64,000 nucleotides of DNA from Ailanthus altissimus (taxonomy: Eukaryota; Streptophyta; Magnoliopsida; Sapindales; Simaroubaceae), in NCBI GenBank assembly GCA_946807835.1, contig OX327693.1, positions 7,333,501-7,397,500 of the forward strand, read 5' to 3'. Below the pieces are notes generated by a model, which saw nothing but the letters and a program-made list of their open reading frames with translations, was not told the DNA's origin and searched no databases. Each line of letters opens with the position of its first letter. Positions within the stretch are counted from its first letter, which is position 1. Shown piece after piece: positions 49,524-60,190 of the stretch. Position numbers and translations under genes: made by a program.

Positions 49524-50438
49524 TGTTGGAATCGATGATTCAAAATTGTGTTTGAGCATAATTATGAGTTCAAAATTAATGAGGAGTCATTACGAAGTCA
49601 AATACGCGAATAACATATAAAGAATGAGCAAAACGGATAGCCAAAAGTAAGGTATGGGTGAAAATACAAGTGGATATATGCTAGTTCTGAATGCTATAGT
49701 TTTGGATGACAGAACGCCTTAACAAAGATTCCAAAAAGCTCAACGCTCTAGCATTATCCTTAGAATACTGCAGCGTTGAACCACCGCCTCAGTGTTGGTT
49801 GTTGAAAACTCATTTATCACCCTCAGCCTTGATTATAGAGAGCTACAGAATTGCCTGTTCAAGAAAATTCATTCTTAGCTTAAAGTGACTTTCTAGTGTA
49901 AGTTTTAGACTCCCCCATAAACTCCTATACTAACTAGATTTAGGGTTGTTAAAGACTTTGTAAACACTTTATAACCCTTTATAACTCCTTAGAATTCATT
50001 AAACATTAAGAGAAACTCTAAGAGAGAAAATAAAGAGCTAAAAAGCCTTAAGCGTTGAGTGCACAAGAGAATGTCATATATAGTGCTCGAGTTCTGAGTG
50101 AATGAAAGAAGCACTAATGATTCTTTGAGAGCTCTTTATTGTTATATTTCTTGATAATCTCTTGAAAGAGATTTTTGTGATCTTAATAAGACAGGTTAGG
50201 ATCTCATAATCTATCATGGACGTATGCATTTATTATCAAACCACATATATTAATTGTGTGATTATTTTTATTAATCTTAATCTTAATCTTATTCTTATTC
50301 TTGATTACTTGTGATTGAAGCTTCTGCATGTGTTTAGGGTTTATTTGAAGTGCATGCCAAATAAATCCCTGTAAATCGATACTAGGGTAAAGACTAATCG
50401 CTAAGAGAGATTAATGCTTAGGCTAATATTCCACAACA
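49524..50438 (+). repeat. 3' LTR of the truncated Copia remnant (about 915 bp)
   Basis: It begins TGTTGGAATCGATGATTCAA after a purine stretch (ACAGAGGGGTT) and ends CCACAACA. Distant similarity to the 5695/7984 LTRs is seen in CATTAAGAGAAACTCTAAGAG and in the TAGGATC..TCATGGACGTA block. Confidence 0.7.
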
Positions 50439-50744
50439 TTCTTAAAGATGTAGGAAAGATTTAAGAAAAAGGCTATAAAAGACCCCGCCTTGAAACTACT
50501 AGACTTGATGTTCAATCACTTTTTCTTGTTGGCAAAAATGCTACGTGTCTAATTGCTCTCCTTGATACCAAATGGAAAAAAGATCGAACAAGCTGTAATA
50601 ACTACTATAAAAGTTGGCTTTTATCATGGTCATCTTCTACTTCAAGTTAAACCCGACTTCACTCTTTGTAGCTGATATCAAGCCATGCACTTTAATTTGA
50701 TACCTTTATAGTATCAAATTAAGCCACAACCTTGATACCATTTT
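50439..50744 (-). repeat. Internal 5' segment of a minus-strand Copia relic
   Basis: On the minus strand a TGGTATCAAGG primer-binding-like site (about 50740-50730) follows the LTR, then AT-rich sequence with no readable gag. Confidence 0.5.
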
Positions 50745-51720
50745 TTTACTCTATACGCAGCGAAAAACCATAACTCACACCATAAATAAGAACACATAAG
50801 ATTAACACACCAATAAAGATAAAGAAAACAAACCAATTATAAGACACAAGATATACGTGGTTCGGCCCAAATTGCCTACGTCCACAGAGGATCCATGATC
50901 TAGCTTCTTACTATTGAAATAGATCACTAAGTATCTTCTTACATCATTAATGATCCCACAAAACCCTTTAGTATCTCCTATAGAGACCTCTAAGCATCTA
51001 CCCTTGATCATTATAACTCTTTAAGACCTCTCAGTATCTCCTCATAAGATATTTTTACAAGAAACACAAGAATAGCCCGAGCATTTAAGCCAAAATGATC
51101 TATGGTGTTTCTCTTTTATTCACTCAAAAAACCTAAAGAAGAAAACACCCCCAAAGGTTACACCCTAGTGCACCACGCACTTAGTGCCTACCTAACTCCT
51201 CTATTCTTTCTTATGGTTACATCTTGAAACCTTAGATGCTTGATCTTAAACAAGGGTATACAAGTGTTTATATAGGGTGTATTTCGTGCCTACAAACCCT
51301 ATTCCTTGTTAGAGTAAGAGTCCACTTGTTTTGGAAGTCTAAAACTTCTCAAAACTCGAAATCCTGAACCAAAACGGACATCTTGACGCGTCTAGGCGCC
51401 GCGGCGCTCGTCTTTGGGCACTACGACGCTGGCCCTTCTCGCGCCCATCGTCATGGCGTTGGGGACCCAGCACTGCGGCGCTAGTCTTCTATGTTGGGCA
51501 CCGCGGTGCTCAGCCCTGGGAGCCACGGCGCTGGTCAGCTCCTCACGATCTTTCGTTTCCTCCGCATCTTCGAGTCCCGTTTCACTTCCCCATTGTGTCC
51601 CACACGTCCTAAACTTTTCCATACGTGTCCCACACGTTCTAGACTTCTTGTGACTCTCTACTTTGGTATTTATCTAAATTCTTGTCCAACCAAGATTGTT
51701 GAATCACTAATTTTTCAACA
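50745..51720 (-). repeat. Minus-strand Copia LTR related to the 5695/7984 LTRs
   Basis: On the minus strand it starts TGTTGAAAAATTAGTGATTCAACAATC (51720 downward, given here in part), then TTGGTTGGACAAGAATT, a long GC-rich module (about 51540-51387), CCCTATATAAACACTTG, CACTAAGTGCGTGGTGC and TGTGGACGTAGGCAATTTGG. All are shared with the LTRs at 5695 and 7984. It is bordered by a purine tract on one side and a primer-binding-like site on the other. Open frames on both strands at 51392-51754 lie within its GC-rich module and are not genes. Confidence 0.8.
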
Positions 51721-52740
51721 AATCTCCTCCTTGATTCAAAATCTCTCCCCATGAAGCTAATCACCGTCACCCCTCCTTAACCAATGCTCACTAGCATGGT
51801 CTATAAGTTAAGTCCCCGACTTAACTAAGGCTTTTGCGACTACGGTCTCCAAAGATTCTTGAATGCTGATGTCTAGAGTAGTTCAATGTTATAATCTTCT
51901 ATGTCTCGAAGACATCATGACCATAACATTTATTGGTGAAAACTCATTCTCGCCATTACTACTCTTCCCATACATTCTCTTTCGACCTCTGCCACAAAGT
52001 GATATATCAAAAGCTGCTTTATGGTCCGTTTCAAATCAACCCTATGTTGATCATATTCTAAGCACTTTTCTACAAGCACATAGTCTCCCTCTGTGCTTTA
52101 TCACTCCCTCGATCCTTTTGCTTCCCTATTTAGTGTTCCTTCCTTATGCCTTCTATGAATCTCCCTATTTCGATCTAGCAGTCCCGAGTCCTCTAGGTCT
52201 TCATAAGATGAGGAATGAAATCTCATACTTAGTCCCTCTCTTATCTTTTTTACTATGTAGTCTCAATCTTATCCTACCAATCCCCTATGACTTACCACAA
52301 GCCATATTACTCCAATTGGTAAATAATGATTCTTTATGACTCATATGAAAACACTACCCTAGATCCCAAAAATAGTTCGTTCATCAGACGTTGATTCCTC
52401 CAGAAGCTCTCATGCGATCAAAGTCTTTGCCTAGTCATCCAACAGACTTGTAAATCCACCTTCCTTCTATCTTTGTCTTCCTCTTAGGACTATCCCTTTG
52501 AGTGCCCTAGACACCTTTTAGATCTGCCCTTCAATCTTGATTGTTCTTATTTTGCCATCTTTATTTTGTGTCCAATCTGAATGATTCTTCTAACTAGGAC
52601 CTAGATGACGCCATCTTCTTGATAGTCTTCTTCAAGAGTGATCTCTACTTCAAAACTCTCTAGTAAGGCCATCATCTTTTCCCCCGTCAGATAATCATCT
52701 TCCCTATTGTTCTTCTCTTATATTTGTGAGTCCCCATGAC
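51721..52740 (-). repeat. Degenerate internal region next to the minus-strand LTR
   Basis: On the minus strand the purine tract GAATCAAGGAGGAGATT directly precedes the LTR. Near its far end sequence like GEKMMALLESFEVEITLEEDY reads briefly. The end next to the LTR matches the 7860-7980 block (TTAAGTC..GACTTAACT). No RT or integrase motif was found. The 158-residue plus-strand frame at 51863-52339 is antisense to this and has no recognisable motif. Confidence 0.5.
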
Positions 52741-52769
52741 TGACAATCTTTTGCTCTACAATCTGACAC

Positions 52770-52884
52770 TGCTGCAATATATATAATTAGTAAATATATA
52801 ATTTACTAATATATAATTAGTAAATTATATATATTAGTAATTATATATAATTACTAATATATAATTACTAATTATATATTGCAC
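52770..52884. repeat. AT-only palindromic tract
   Basis: TATATAATTAGTAAA and its inverse TTTACTAATATATAA alternate several times, so the region can fold on itself. Confidence 0.8.
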
Positions 52885-54199
52885 CACGTGTCAATATATA
52901 ATTAGGAAATAAAAATTATTAACTGATTGTTGTATTTAACACTTAAATACACATACGCATGCATTCTCGTGGTAATGCAAAATATTGCTGGATTAAATAC
53001 TTTAATCCGGTACACTGCCCCAGTGCACAACGAGTACACTTCATATCACAGGACTCCCTAGGTTGTACATTCGATTCGTCAAATAGAACTATTCTATGAG
53101 TCCGTGAGCAATGCCCCATGCACACGTCACGAATATTATAAATCAGCGCGTTAAACCATACAAGCTGAGGATACAACGCATATATATAGTTCTTCCGTCA
53201 TGATATCCTGAATGTGCGGAGATATAGATTATCACCGTCAAATCCCCATGTGCTCATTCATTTCTTATCTCTAGACTTGTATCTCACTAAACAATATATG
53301 CGAACTCTTTTGCCATATTGTTCCATCCTGGCGAAAACTCTTTCCTGGGATTAATGCTTGTGGCCACCAGACTTTTCGAGATATAGTCTCAAAGCATCTG
53401 GATATCAAACTTCCTATGCGAGTTGACGGATCCCATATCTGTACACACCAGACTCCATAAGCATTGGACCATACCCAGTGATATCCAACGATCATACTAT
53501 GAAAGGTCTATGACATACGTGGAACCAAAATATGGTGGATCATTTACAAGCCCACTACGGCACTCAGGTCAAAGGATCACGTATACTACTCAACTCGGGA
53601 GGACCCTCCATTGACGGCTTACATAAGGTGTCTATCGAAGGCCCTCGTGAGCTGTCCCATATCTAATCCTAACTGGATACCCATAAGTCAATACGAGCTC
53701 CAAGCCCACAGTCGGCTAGAAATGACCATCTATACCCTATAAGTACAACATCTGCTGATCTATATTAAAAAAAGTATCCACCGACAGACTTGTATCGGTA
53801 GAAATAAATTATGGACAATGATTTGAGAATATACTTGCGCAACTGACATTTTCTGGCACCCAATTACAACTCTTGTAACTATGCAATTACTGGTATATTC
53901 TCAGGTCTATATCCCATTACAGACAAGGCTCCAAATCTCAGATCTGCTAAGTATTATAACCAGCTAACACTTTACAGTGCTAATATTTAGCATTTATATC
54001 TCTCAGCGTAGCTAACTGTAGGCCCTTATCTAAACTTCTTTAAATCTGATCTGAACTCCTTCAGATTGTACAATGTCTGTAACGTTACATTGCATGGTAC
54101 CATATTAATGGGTATTAGCGATTTAATGAGAATGTACACTTGTATAAATACACAAGTATATATACATTCTGGGATAGCATGTAAACACTAACCCTAACA
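52885..54199 (-). mobile_element. Minus-strand LTR fragment, 9773-11774 family
   Basis: The inverse of 54199-52885 follows 9773-11079 block by block, starting TGTTAGGG (54199) and reaching the TGACACGTGG/AG block near 52885. The last 700 bp or so of the 2-kb LTR are absent, replaced by the AT palindrome. No matching target duplication was found. The short frames here are LTR sequence. Confidence 0.8.
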
Positions 54200-54779
54200 G
54201 ATAAATCCTCTAATAAGAAAATAAATCCTAAATAATATCATCCTAAATAATATCAAAATACAAGATAAAGCTAAATCCTAGATAATATATAATTATCAAA
54301 ATATAAAAAACTTAGATAAATACAAATAATTTGATAAAGAGATAAATACTAGAATTATCTTTAATATTGCCTCTGCAAGATGAAGCTCCAGTAAGAGAGT
54401 CTAATATTTTCTGTTAAGAGGAGAAGGTTTGGAGGGAGAGTCCAAGCTTGTTCTTTAAGAAGAGAGTGTGAAAAAGATTTGATAAGGCCTTACAGTGGTT
54501 GGAGCGGGTTGTGATACGGTAATAGTGATGCAGCGAATTAGCATTAGCATCTATACTAACTGTGATAGAGACTACTGAGTAAGGTTAAAGCACTTGTTGC
54601 TAGATAAAATAAGACAAATGTTGGTGATTCTCCTTCATTGAACAGTAACCTAGAAGAAATCATTAAATAGTAATATATAAGAAATTATTGAAAAGTAATC
54701 TGATGAGATTGGAAGTCAGAGATAACTCAAGTTGTTAAGAATTTGAAGGAAACTTTTTAAAATAAAACAAAAAGTGAAA
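54200..54779. other. Non-coding AT-rich DNA
   Basis: Repeats of a CCTAAATAATATCA-type motif at the start (54225-54300), then unrecognised sequence that may be an LTR or leader relic (TTGCCTCTGCAAGATGAAGCTCC at about 54366). Confidence 0.35.
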
Positions 54780-55040
54780 ACTCGTTTTGGAAATGAAAAT
54801 GAAGCAGAAATTTAAAAAAAAAACTCGTTTGAGAATAAAAGAGAGTTAACCCTTAAAATAAAGTTTTTTTAGAATGGAGAGGAGGTTAACCCTTAAAATG
54901 AAGTAAAAGATTTGTTTGGGAATGGAATAGGTTAACTCTTAAATAAAAGGAAAATAAAATATTTGTTTGATAATGAAATGGGAGAAATATAAATAAAATA
55001 AAAATAAAAGACTCGTTTGGGAATAGAAGAAAAGAAAGAT
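54780..55040. repeat. Degenerate tandem repeat, about 50-65-bp units
   Basis: Around five units each contain CTCGTTTGGGAATRRAA followed by GTTAACYCTTAAAATAAAG or a decayed version. They lie just left of the TRIM. Confidence 0.6.
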
Positions 55041-55090
55041 ATATAAGAGTTTAATCTCATAACATAATAGAATAGAAGAGAGATAGTTTA

Positions 55091-55843
55091 TGTTAAGAAA
55101 ACAAATAAAGTCTCACATTAGCAAGAAATATGGAGAATCATGAGTATATAAGGAGTGGACTATATCACTATTGGTATAAGGTCTTTTGAATATAGCCTAA
55201 GAGCAAAACCATAAGAGTTTAGACTCAAAGTGAACAAAATCATACTAATATGGAGATATGTGTAATTAGTTGGGCTCCTAACAGTGGTATCAAAGTTATG
55301 TCCCAGAGTTAGCCATGTGATGAAAATCTTCGGTGCCAAACGTGAATGTGGTGAGCCTATTAAGCCTTGGTTTTCTTGCGATAGGATATGTGGTTAAGCT
55401 TTATGAACAGGCGATGGTATAGTCTGAGCTTTACGTAAGACGTGTCAGCCAACACAGTGATGAGAAGTTAGCCTGATGTAGCAGACTTTTAAAGTAATCG
55501 GTACTTTAGTGCTTCACGTAAGGCATGTAGAAGCAACACAGTGAAGATAAATAGCAGAATGTTAGGAGCGAAATCTTCTTATGTGGAAGATGAATAGATG
55601 GGATATTATTTGAGAGGAAGCTATATATGGTCCATTGTTTGAGTGGAGGATCGTTAAGGAAGCAAATAAAGTCTCACATTAGCAAGAAATTAGGAGGATC
55701 GTAGATATATAAAGAGTAAACTATATATCTACTGGTATGAAGTATTTTTGGTAGAGCTCAAGAATAAAACTATAAGGGTTTAAGCCAAAAATAGTTAATA
55801 TCATACTAATGTGATAATATATGTGATTTATTGGACTCTTAAT
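55091..55843 (+). mobile_element. TRIM (terminal-repeat retrotransposon in miniature)
   Basis: Two short direct repeats, 55091-55283 (193 bp) and 55652-55843 (192 bp), share AAATAAAGTCTCACATTAGC at the start and GGRCTCYTAAYA at the end. The first begins TGTTAAG and ends CTAACA; the second has CG and TA at these points. A primer binding site, TGGTATCAAAGTTATG (55285), follows the first LTR, and a purine-rich GAGTGGAGGA precedes the second. The internal part is only 368 bp with no gene. Flanks GTTTA (55086-55090) and ATTTA (55844-55848) could be a one-mismatch target duplication. The LTR start is like that of Katydid-type TRIMs. Confidence 0.85.
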
Positions 55844-56404
55844 AATTTATAGAGTTTAATCTTAAAATATAATAAAAATATAAATACTGTTCATCAATAT
55901 TGTTCTTGTTACAAGACAGTGGTATTATATGAGATCTTATATTCTTACAATTATAGTGAACCAATAAAGTTTAGATCTCAAAAAAATTATAAAATTAAAA
56001 AAATAAAATTATAGATAATTAATTTATAAAAATAATTAAAAGATAATTGAGGCACAAAAAAATCAATCGAGATCAAATTTGGATAGTCGATAACCACCCA
56101 TCAAATTGTGAAGCTTTATCAACAAAAGAAATTTGAAGAAGTGAAGTAGAAAAACATAAATAAGTGAAAAAAAAATATTTTCACTGTAAAGATGATTAAA
56201 AAAGTAGATATTTTTAGTAGAAGAAAATAAGAAAATTTACTACCTTTAAGGTCAACTTATAATTATTATCACAAAATATTTTGTATATGATAAAATAATT
56301 TGTTAGATGAGTGTATAATCCAATTCATTGAACAACGGTTAAATTTGTATTAAAGTTTTTTTCATTGTACGGTTAAGTTTTATTATTATTATTATTATTA
56401 TTAT

Positions 56405-57115
56405 TTGAGGTACGACCTAATTACTCTAATACTCATAAATTTAAAAAATCAATTTTAATACTCAATTTTTTTGTGTAAAATATGTATAAATACCCAAAAT
56501 ATTAAGAATATTTTACTAAAATTAATATATTCAATATCAATCAATATTAAATAATTATTTTTCCTTTTACACATTAAACGAAACTGACATAATATGATAA
56601 TTATATAATTTTTAATTTTTTAATTTTTAAATATAATAAAATATTTACAAAATAATAAATTAATAAAAATTTAAAAATATTTAAAAATATTTAAAAAATA
56701 AATTAAAAAATAATAAAAATAAAATTTTCACAACAGCCATTCTAGTGCCCAAATAGCCGTTGGAACCAAAGTTTAAGCAGCCATTTTAACCTTTTAGATC
56801 GGCGGCCATCTTGGTTGCTTGAACCAACAACCAAAATGGCTAGTGGTTCAAGTGCCATTTTGCCATTTGATTGGTGGCCACAATTTAGCCGACCAAAATG
56901 GCCGTCGTTTATTTTTAAATTTTTTTATTATATTATATTATTTTTTATGAATTTAAATGTTTAAAGTGTAAAAATATTTAATTATCTTAGATTTATTAAT
57001 TTTGACGACAGACTTGATTATCTTAGACTTGGTCATTTGTGTATATTTTGTAAAAAAAAATTAGTACTAATATCTATTTTTTAAATGTATTAGAGAAATT
57101 AGGTCATACCTCAAG
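56405..57115. mobile_element. Non-autonomous TIR element, GGCC-core family (copy 2)
   Basis: Left end TTGAGGTACGACCTAATTAC (TCTAATAC) pairs with the inverse of the right end CTTGAGGTATGACCTAATTTC (TCTAATAC). A GC-rich core at 56731-56912 repeats GCCATTTT, GGCGGCCATCTTGG and CCAAAATGGCC in both orientations. It is bordered by (ATT)n microsatellites on both sides (56378-56404 and 57137-57154). No transposase is present. Confidence 0.65.
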
Positions 57116-59098
57116 ATAATTAATGATAATATCCCTTATTATTATTATTATTATAACGATAATAGTAATGAGAGAAAATTTAAAAGATAAAGCATAATTT
57201 TAATTTATTGAATAACAACCTCTCCTTATATAAATCTGTTCAAATATACAGATATTATTAAATAAATATATATATATAGATTATCTTAACTAACATATGG
57301 GCATCACTCAAAACTTTCGCACTCGGAAAAAGAAAAAAGAAATAAAAAATCAAATGGGTGTCAACTCACAACAACAACCTCTTGAGAAGTTCGAGCAGCC
57401 TCTGGCTTGTCCCTTCTTGAAACCTCCATCGGTTTACACATTAATTACCGAAAATATAACTAATATGTTTTTAAGTGATATGTTACATTTTCACCTAACA
57501 AAATAGACCAAAATTAGATTTAAGAAGAGTTAACAATTAATAAATCATGTCCTAAATGTATATTTGAGCGTTTGCCCCAACGGTAAACTTATGCACTTAC
57601 CTGATTTAGGTTGAAGAGTTTGAGTGTAATTTTTTTTTATTGAATTTTATAATTTTGATAAAATATGCCAAAAAAGATATAAAGTGATATTTTTGATGAT
57701 TCAATGAATTTTATAATTCGAATAGATTATATATAAAAAATATAAAATAATATTTTTGATAATTCGATTTTATAATTTAATATAATATTAATAATATAAT
57801 TTGATGTAACGTGTATCTAAATAAATAAATAAATAAATCATGTACCAAATAAAGCAATCCCTAAAACAAATAGCATGTAGGTTAGACAATTTTCAGAAAC
57901 AATTGCATAAATCTAGGGAGTTGTAGTGAAGACCAAAGAGAATGTAATTGTACAATAACAATATTTGATATGCCCATGTGATTTCTACTTTTAAATATTC
58001 CTCTCTTTAACTTATTTCATGGGTCAAAAGAATAAAAAAAAATATAAACTTTTTTCACTACTTTTTAGCATAGTTACTTAATTAATAAATAATCAAAGTC
58101 ATTATAAAAACCCAGAAATCATCGACCACACTCAAATCTATGTAAACATCATTAAAAAAAATAGCTAAAAACAAAGATATATATTAATAAATGTGAAAAT
58201 GTCTGTTACGGTTAACAAATGGGGTGGTCCTTCCTTGTTTTAGGGTACATAAACCTAATTTTGCTCTTGTCAGGAAAAAGAATTCTCTTAATTTAAGAAG
58301 AAAAAAAAATAAAGAAATATAATTTAATAGATTCTTTTTCCCCCTAATTCGACCAATTTCACTAACTTTTATGAAAATAATTTATTTGGGTTAATAGAGT
58401 TAGTGAGGGTTTCACTTATATATCTAAAATTTGAATATATGTGATTAGAATGTAATTACATATACACTTATAGAACAATTAATTTAAAGATAGAAGTTTA
58501 GAGTTATTACCATCATTTTTTTTGTTAAAAAATTGTCATAAACATAGTCTAATAATAATCATATCTTTCAATCAATATCAAAGTTTGTAGTAAAATTCCC
58601 TCTCCTAAAAAATATTGTTAAATAAGTCAAAAATTATATATTTTGCTTTTAAAATTATAATTATTAGTTAATATTGTATCTAGTATTCTTTTTTCTTATT
58701 ACTCAAATGGAGAGAGACATTCAAACTAGAATTTCAATATTGGTAGAAATATAATTCATTACTACTAAGTTTTGCTTATGAACAGTAATCTAATACCCAT
58801 GTTTAAAAAAATTAAATGAAGAAAAAGCCAAAAAGGACATTGATCCTATCCATTTTGAAGCAATTGTTGGTTACTAAATTTGATTAATATAACACATACA
58901 TCGACTTGAGAGATCTTTGTATTTTTTTTTTTTTTTTCATATAACGAAGAATCAACCTCACAAAACAACTAAGTACTTAAAAAGGGTGATGCCTTAATTA
59001 ACATTTTTTAAGGGTGCATAAATTGACTTTGTATTTGTTTTTAGCTCTCTTTTGGTATCATTTCTTTTAGTAGAATATTTAGTAATAGAGTTTATGTT
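57116..59098. other. AT-rich intergenic DNA with a possible SINE-like relic
   Basis: At 57570-57640, GAGCGTTTGCCCCAACGGTAA..GGTTGAAGAGTTTGAGTG has the spacing of tRNA-like A and B boxes. Otherwise nothing is recognised; the 69-codon frame at 57297 has no supporting feature. Confidence 0.35.
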
Positions 59099-59270
59099 AA
59101 GAATAATGTTAGGCTTTTTAAATTATATTTTAAAAAATAATGTCTTAAATTATTATTAGATTGTGAAATGGTTTAATTGATGATTTTAAAATTTTTATTA
59201 TTTCATCGTTTAACAGTTATTTAACACGTTATTTTTTAAGATATAATTTAGGATGCCTAATATTATTTTA
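59099..59270. mobile_element. Palindromic MITE (copy 4)
   Basis: GAATAATGTTAGGCTTTTTAAATTATATTTTAAAAAATAATGTC (quoted in part: GAATAATGTTAGGC, AATTATATTTTAAAAAATA) is mirrored by TATTTTTTAAGATATAATTT..GCCTAATATTATTT. Centre TTGTGAAATGG matches copies 2 and 3. Confidence 0.8.
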
Positions 59271-59901
59271 GTCGTAATTAAATTTTTGTAGTTTGTAGTT
59301 AAAAGAGTTTAGTAAAAAGTTGGTAGTAGTTAGTTACCAATCATCATGATTTTTAGAAAAAAAGTTTTTGCAATTTTGTTAAGATGAATTTTTTAGGATT
59401 ATAATGTGAGAGGCTAAGCTAAAGTATTTAAAATAAAATAAAGATTTTTTTTTTTTGTAAACATTGTAGCTTTTTACAAATTTTTTTTTAAAAAAAACTT
59501 TTACAAAGCTTGATACTTGAGACTCACTTTGCAGACGAAATTGTTTTTTTTTCAATAATAATAAATATACTTTTTTAGCACTTGTTTAAATAGTTTAATG
59601 GTAAAAGATTTGTAATATATTTCTTCACTAACTTGAAAGTCTCAAATTTAATTCTTCTGTCCTCGAGTCAAAAAAATATATATTTAATAAATAATAAGTA
59701 TTAGTTGATTTAAAGAATAAAATTTTTTAAAATAATGCATGAAGTTTAAGATTCGAATATACTTATGTTAGGATGAAAGGGGTTTAATTTCTATTTTATG
59801 TAATAAAATAAAAAAAATTAATAGAAAACTAAAGATGATAAATATGTGCAAGAAAATGAAGATAATTACGTCTAAAGACATAAGGGCGACAAAAAAAGGC
59901 T

Positions 59902-59909
59902 TAAATGCA
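59902..59909 (+). promoter_or_regulatory. L1 box (TAAATGCA) upstream of ACR4
   Basis: TAAATGCA matches the L1-box consensus TAAATGYA bound by HD-ZIP IV factors (ATML1/PDF2) that drive epidermal expression. It lies 1073 bp before the called ATG and about 68 bp before a TATA-like box. Confidence 0.6.
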
Positions 59910-59976
59910 TGCAAGAGAAATGTAAAGAGAGCAACAAAAAGGGACACACAAACATAATAAAATCACACACCACTTT

Positions 59977-59983
59977 TATAAAT
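59977..59983 (+). promoter_or_regulatory. Candidate TATA box of the ACR4 gene
   Basis: TATAAAT in CTTTTATAAATTTCC. It would place transcription start near 60010 and leave a leader of about 0.9 kb, partly intronic. The sequence is AT-rich, so chance matches are common. Confidence 0.4.
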
Positions 59984-60159
59984 TTCCATGCATACAAAGG
60001 CTAAAGCCAACAAATGAAATTAATAGAATTTGGATGGGAAAAATATGGAGGTTGGCCAAAGTTTTGCAGTAATCCAGGGCATGAAAAGATCAATTTTGCA
60101 TTAACTTTCTCATTTAATGTCTTCAACTACACCCTGTCCATTTTCATTTTGAGAAGCTC

Positions 60160-60167
60160 TACATTTA
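60160..60167 (-). promoter_or_regulatory. Second L1 box (inverted, TACATTTA)
   Basis: TACATTTA is the reverse complement of TAAATGTA and fits the same consensus. It sits 3 bp before the CT repeat. Confidence 0.55.
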
Positions 60168-60170
60168 ATG

Positions 60171-60190
60171 CTCTCTCTCTCTCTCTCTCT
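60171..60190 (+). repeat. (CT)n tract in the ACR4 promoter or leader
   Basis: Ten uninterrupted CT units. Pyrimidine patches of this type are common around plant transcription starts. Confidence 0.9.

Larger units (their letters stand above)
46741..50438 (+). mobile_element. 5'-truncated Copia remnant with nested solo LTR
   Basis: Gag sequence (46741-47115) resumes at 48507 after a nested LTR, followed by a protease remnant and a 3' LTR at 49524-50438. The 5' LTR and start of gag are missing, and as in the 5695 element the RT region is missing between protease and 3' end. The family is the same TNT1-like one but diverged. The truncation means no target duplication can be checked. Confidence 0.75.

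Noticed and set aside
51392..51754. Overlapping frames on both strands, Ala/Arg-rich
   Set aside because: These come from the GC-rich palindromic module within the minus-strand LTR; the GC bias lowers stop frequency.
51863..52339. 158-codon open frame on the plus strand
   Set aside because: It is antisense to a minus-strand Copia relic, has no recognisable motif, and is rich in Leu/Pro/Ser as expected of the complement of purine-rich sequence.
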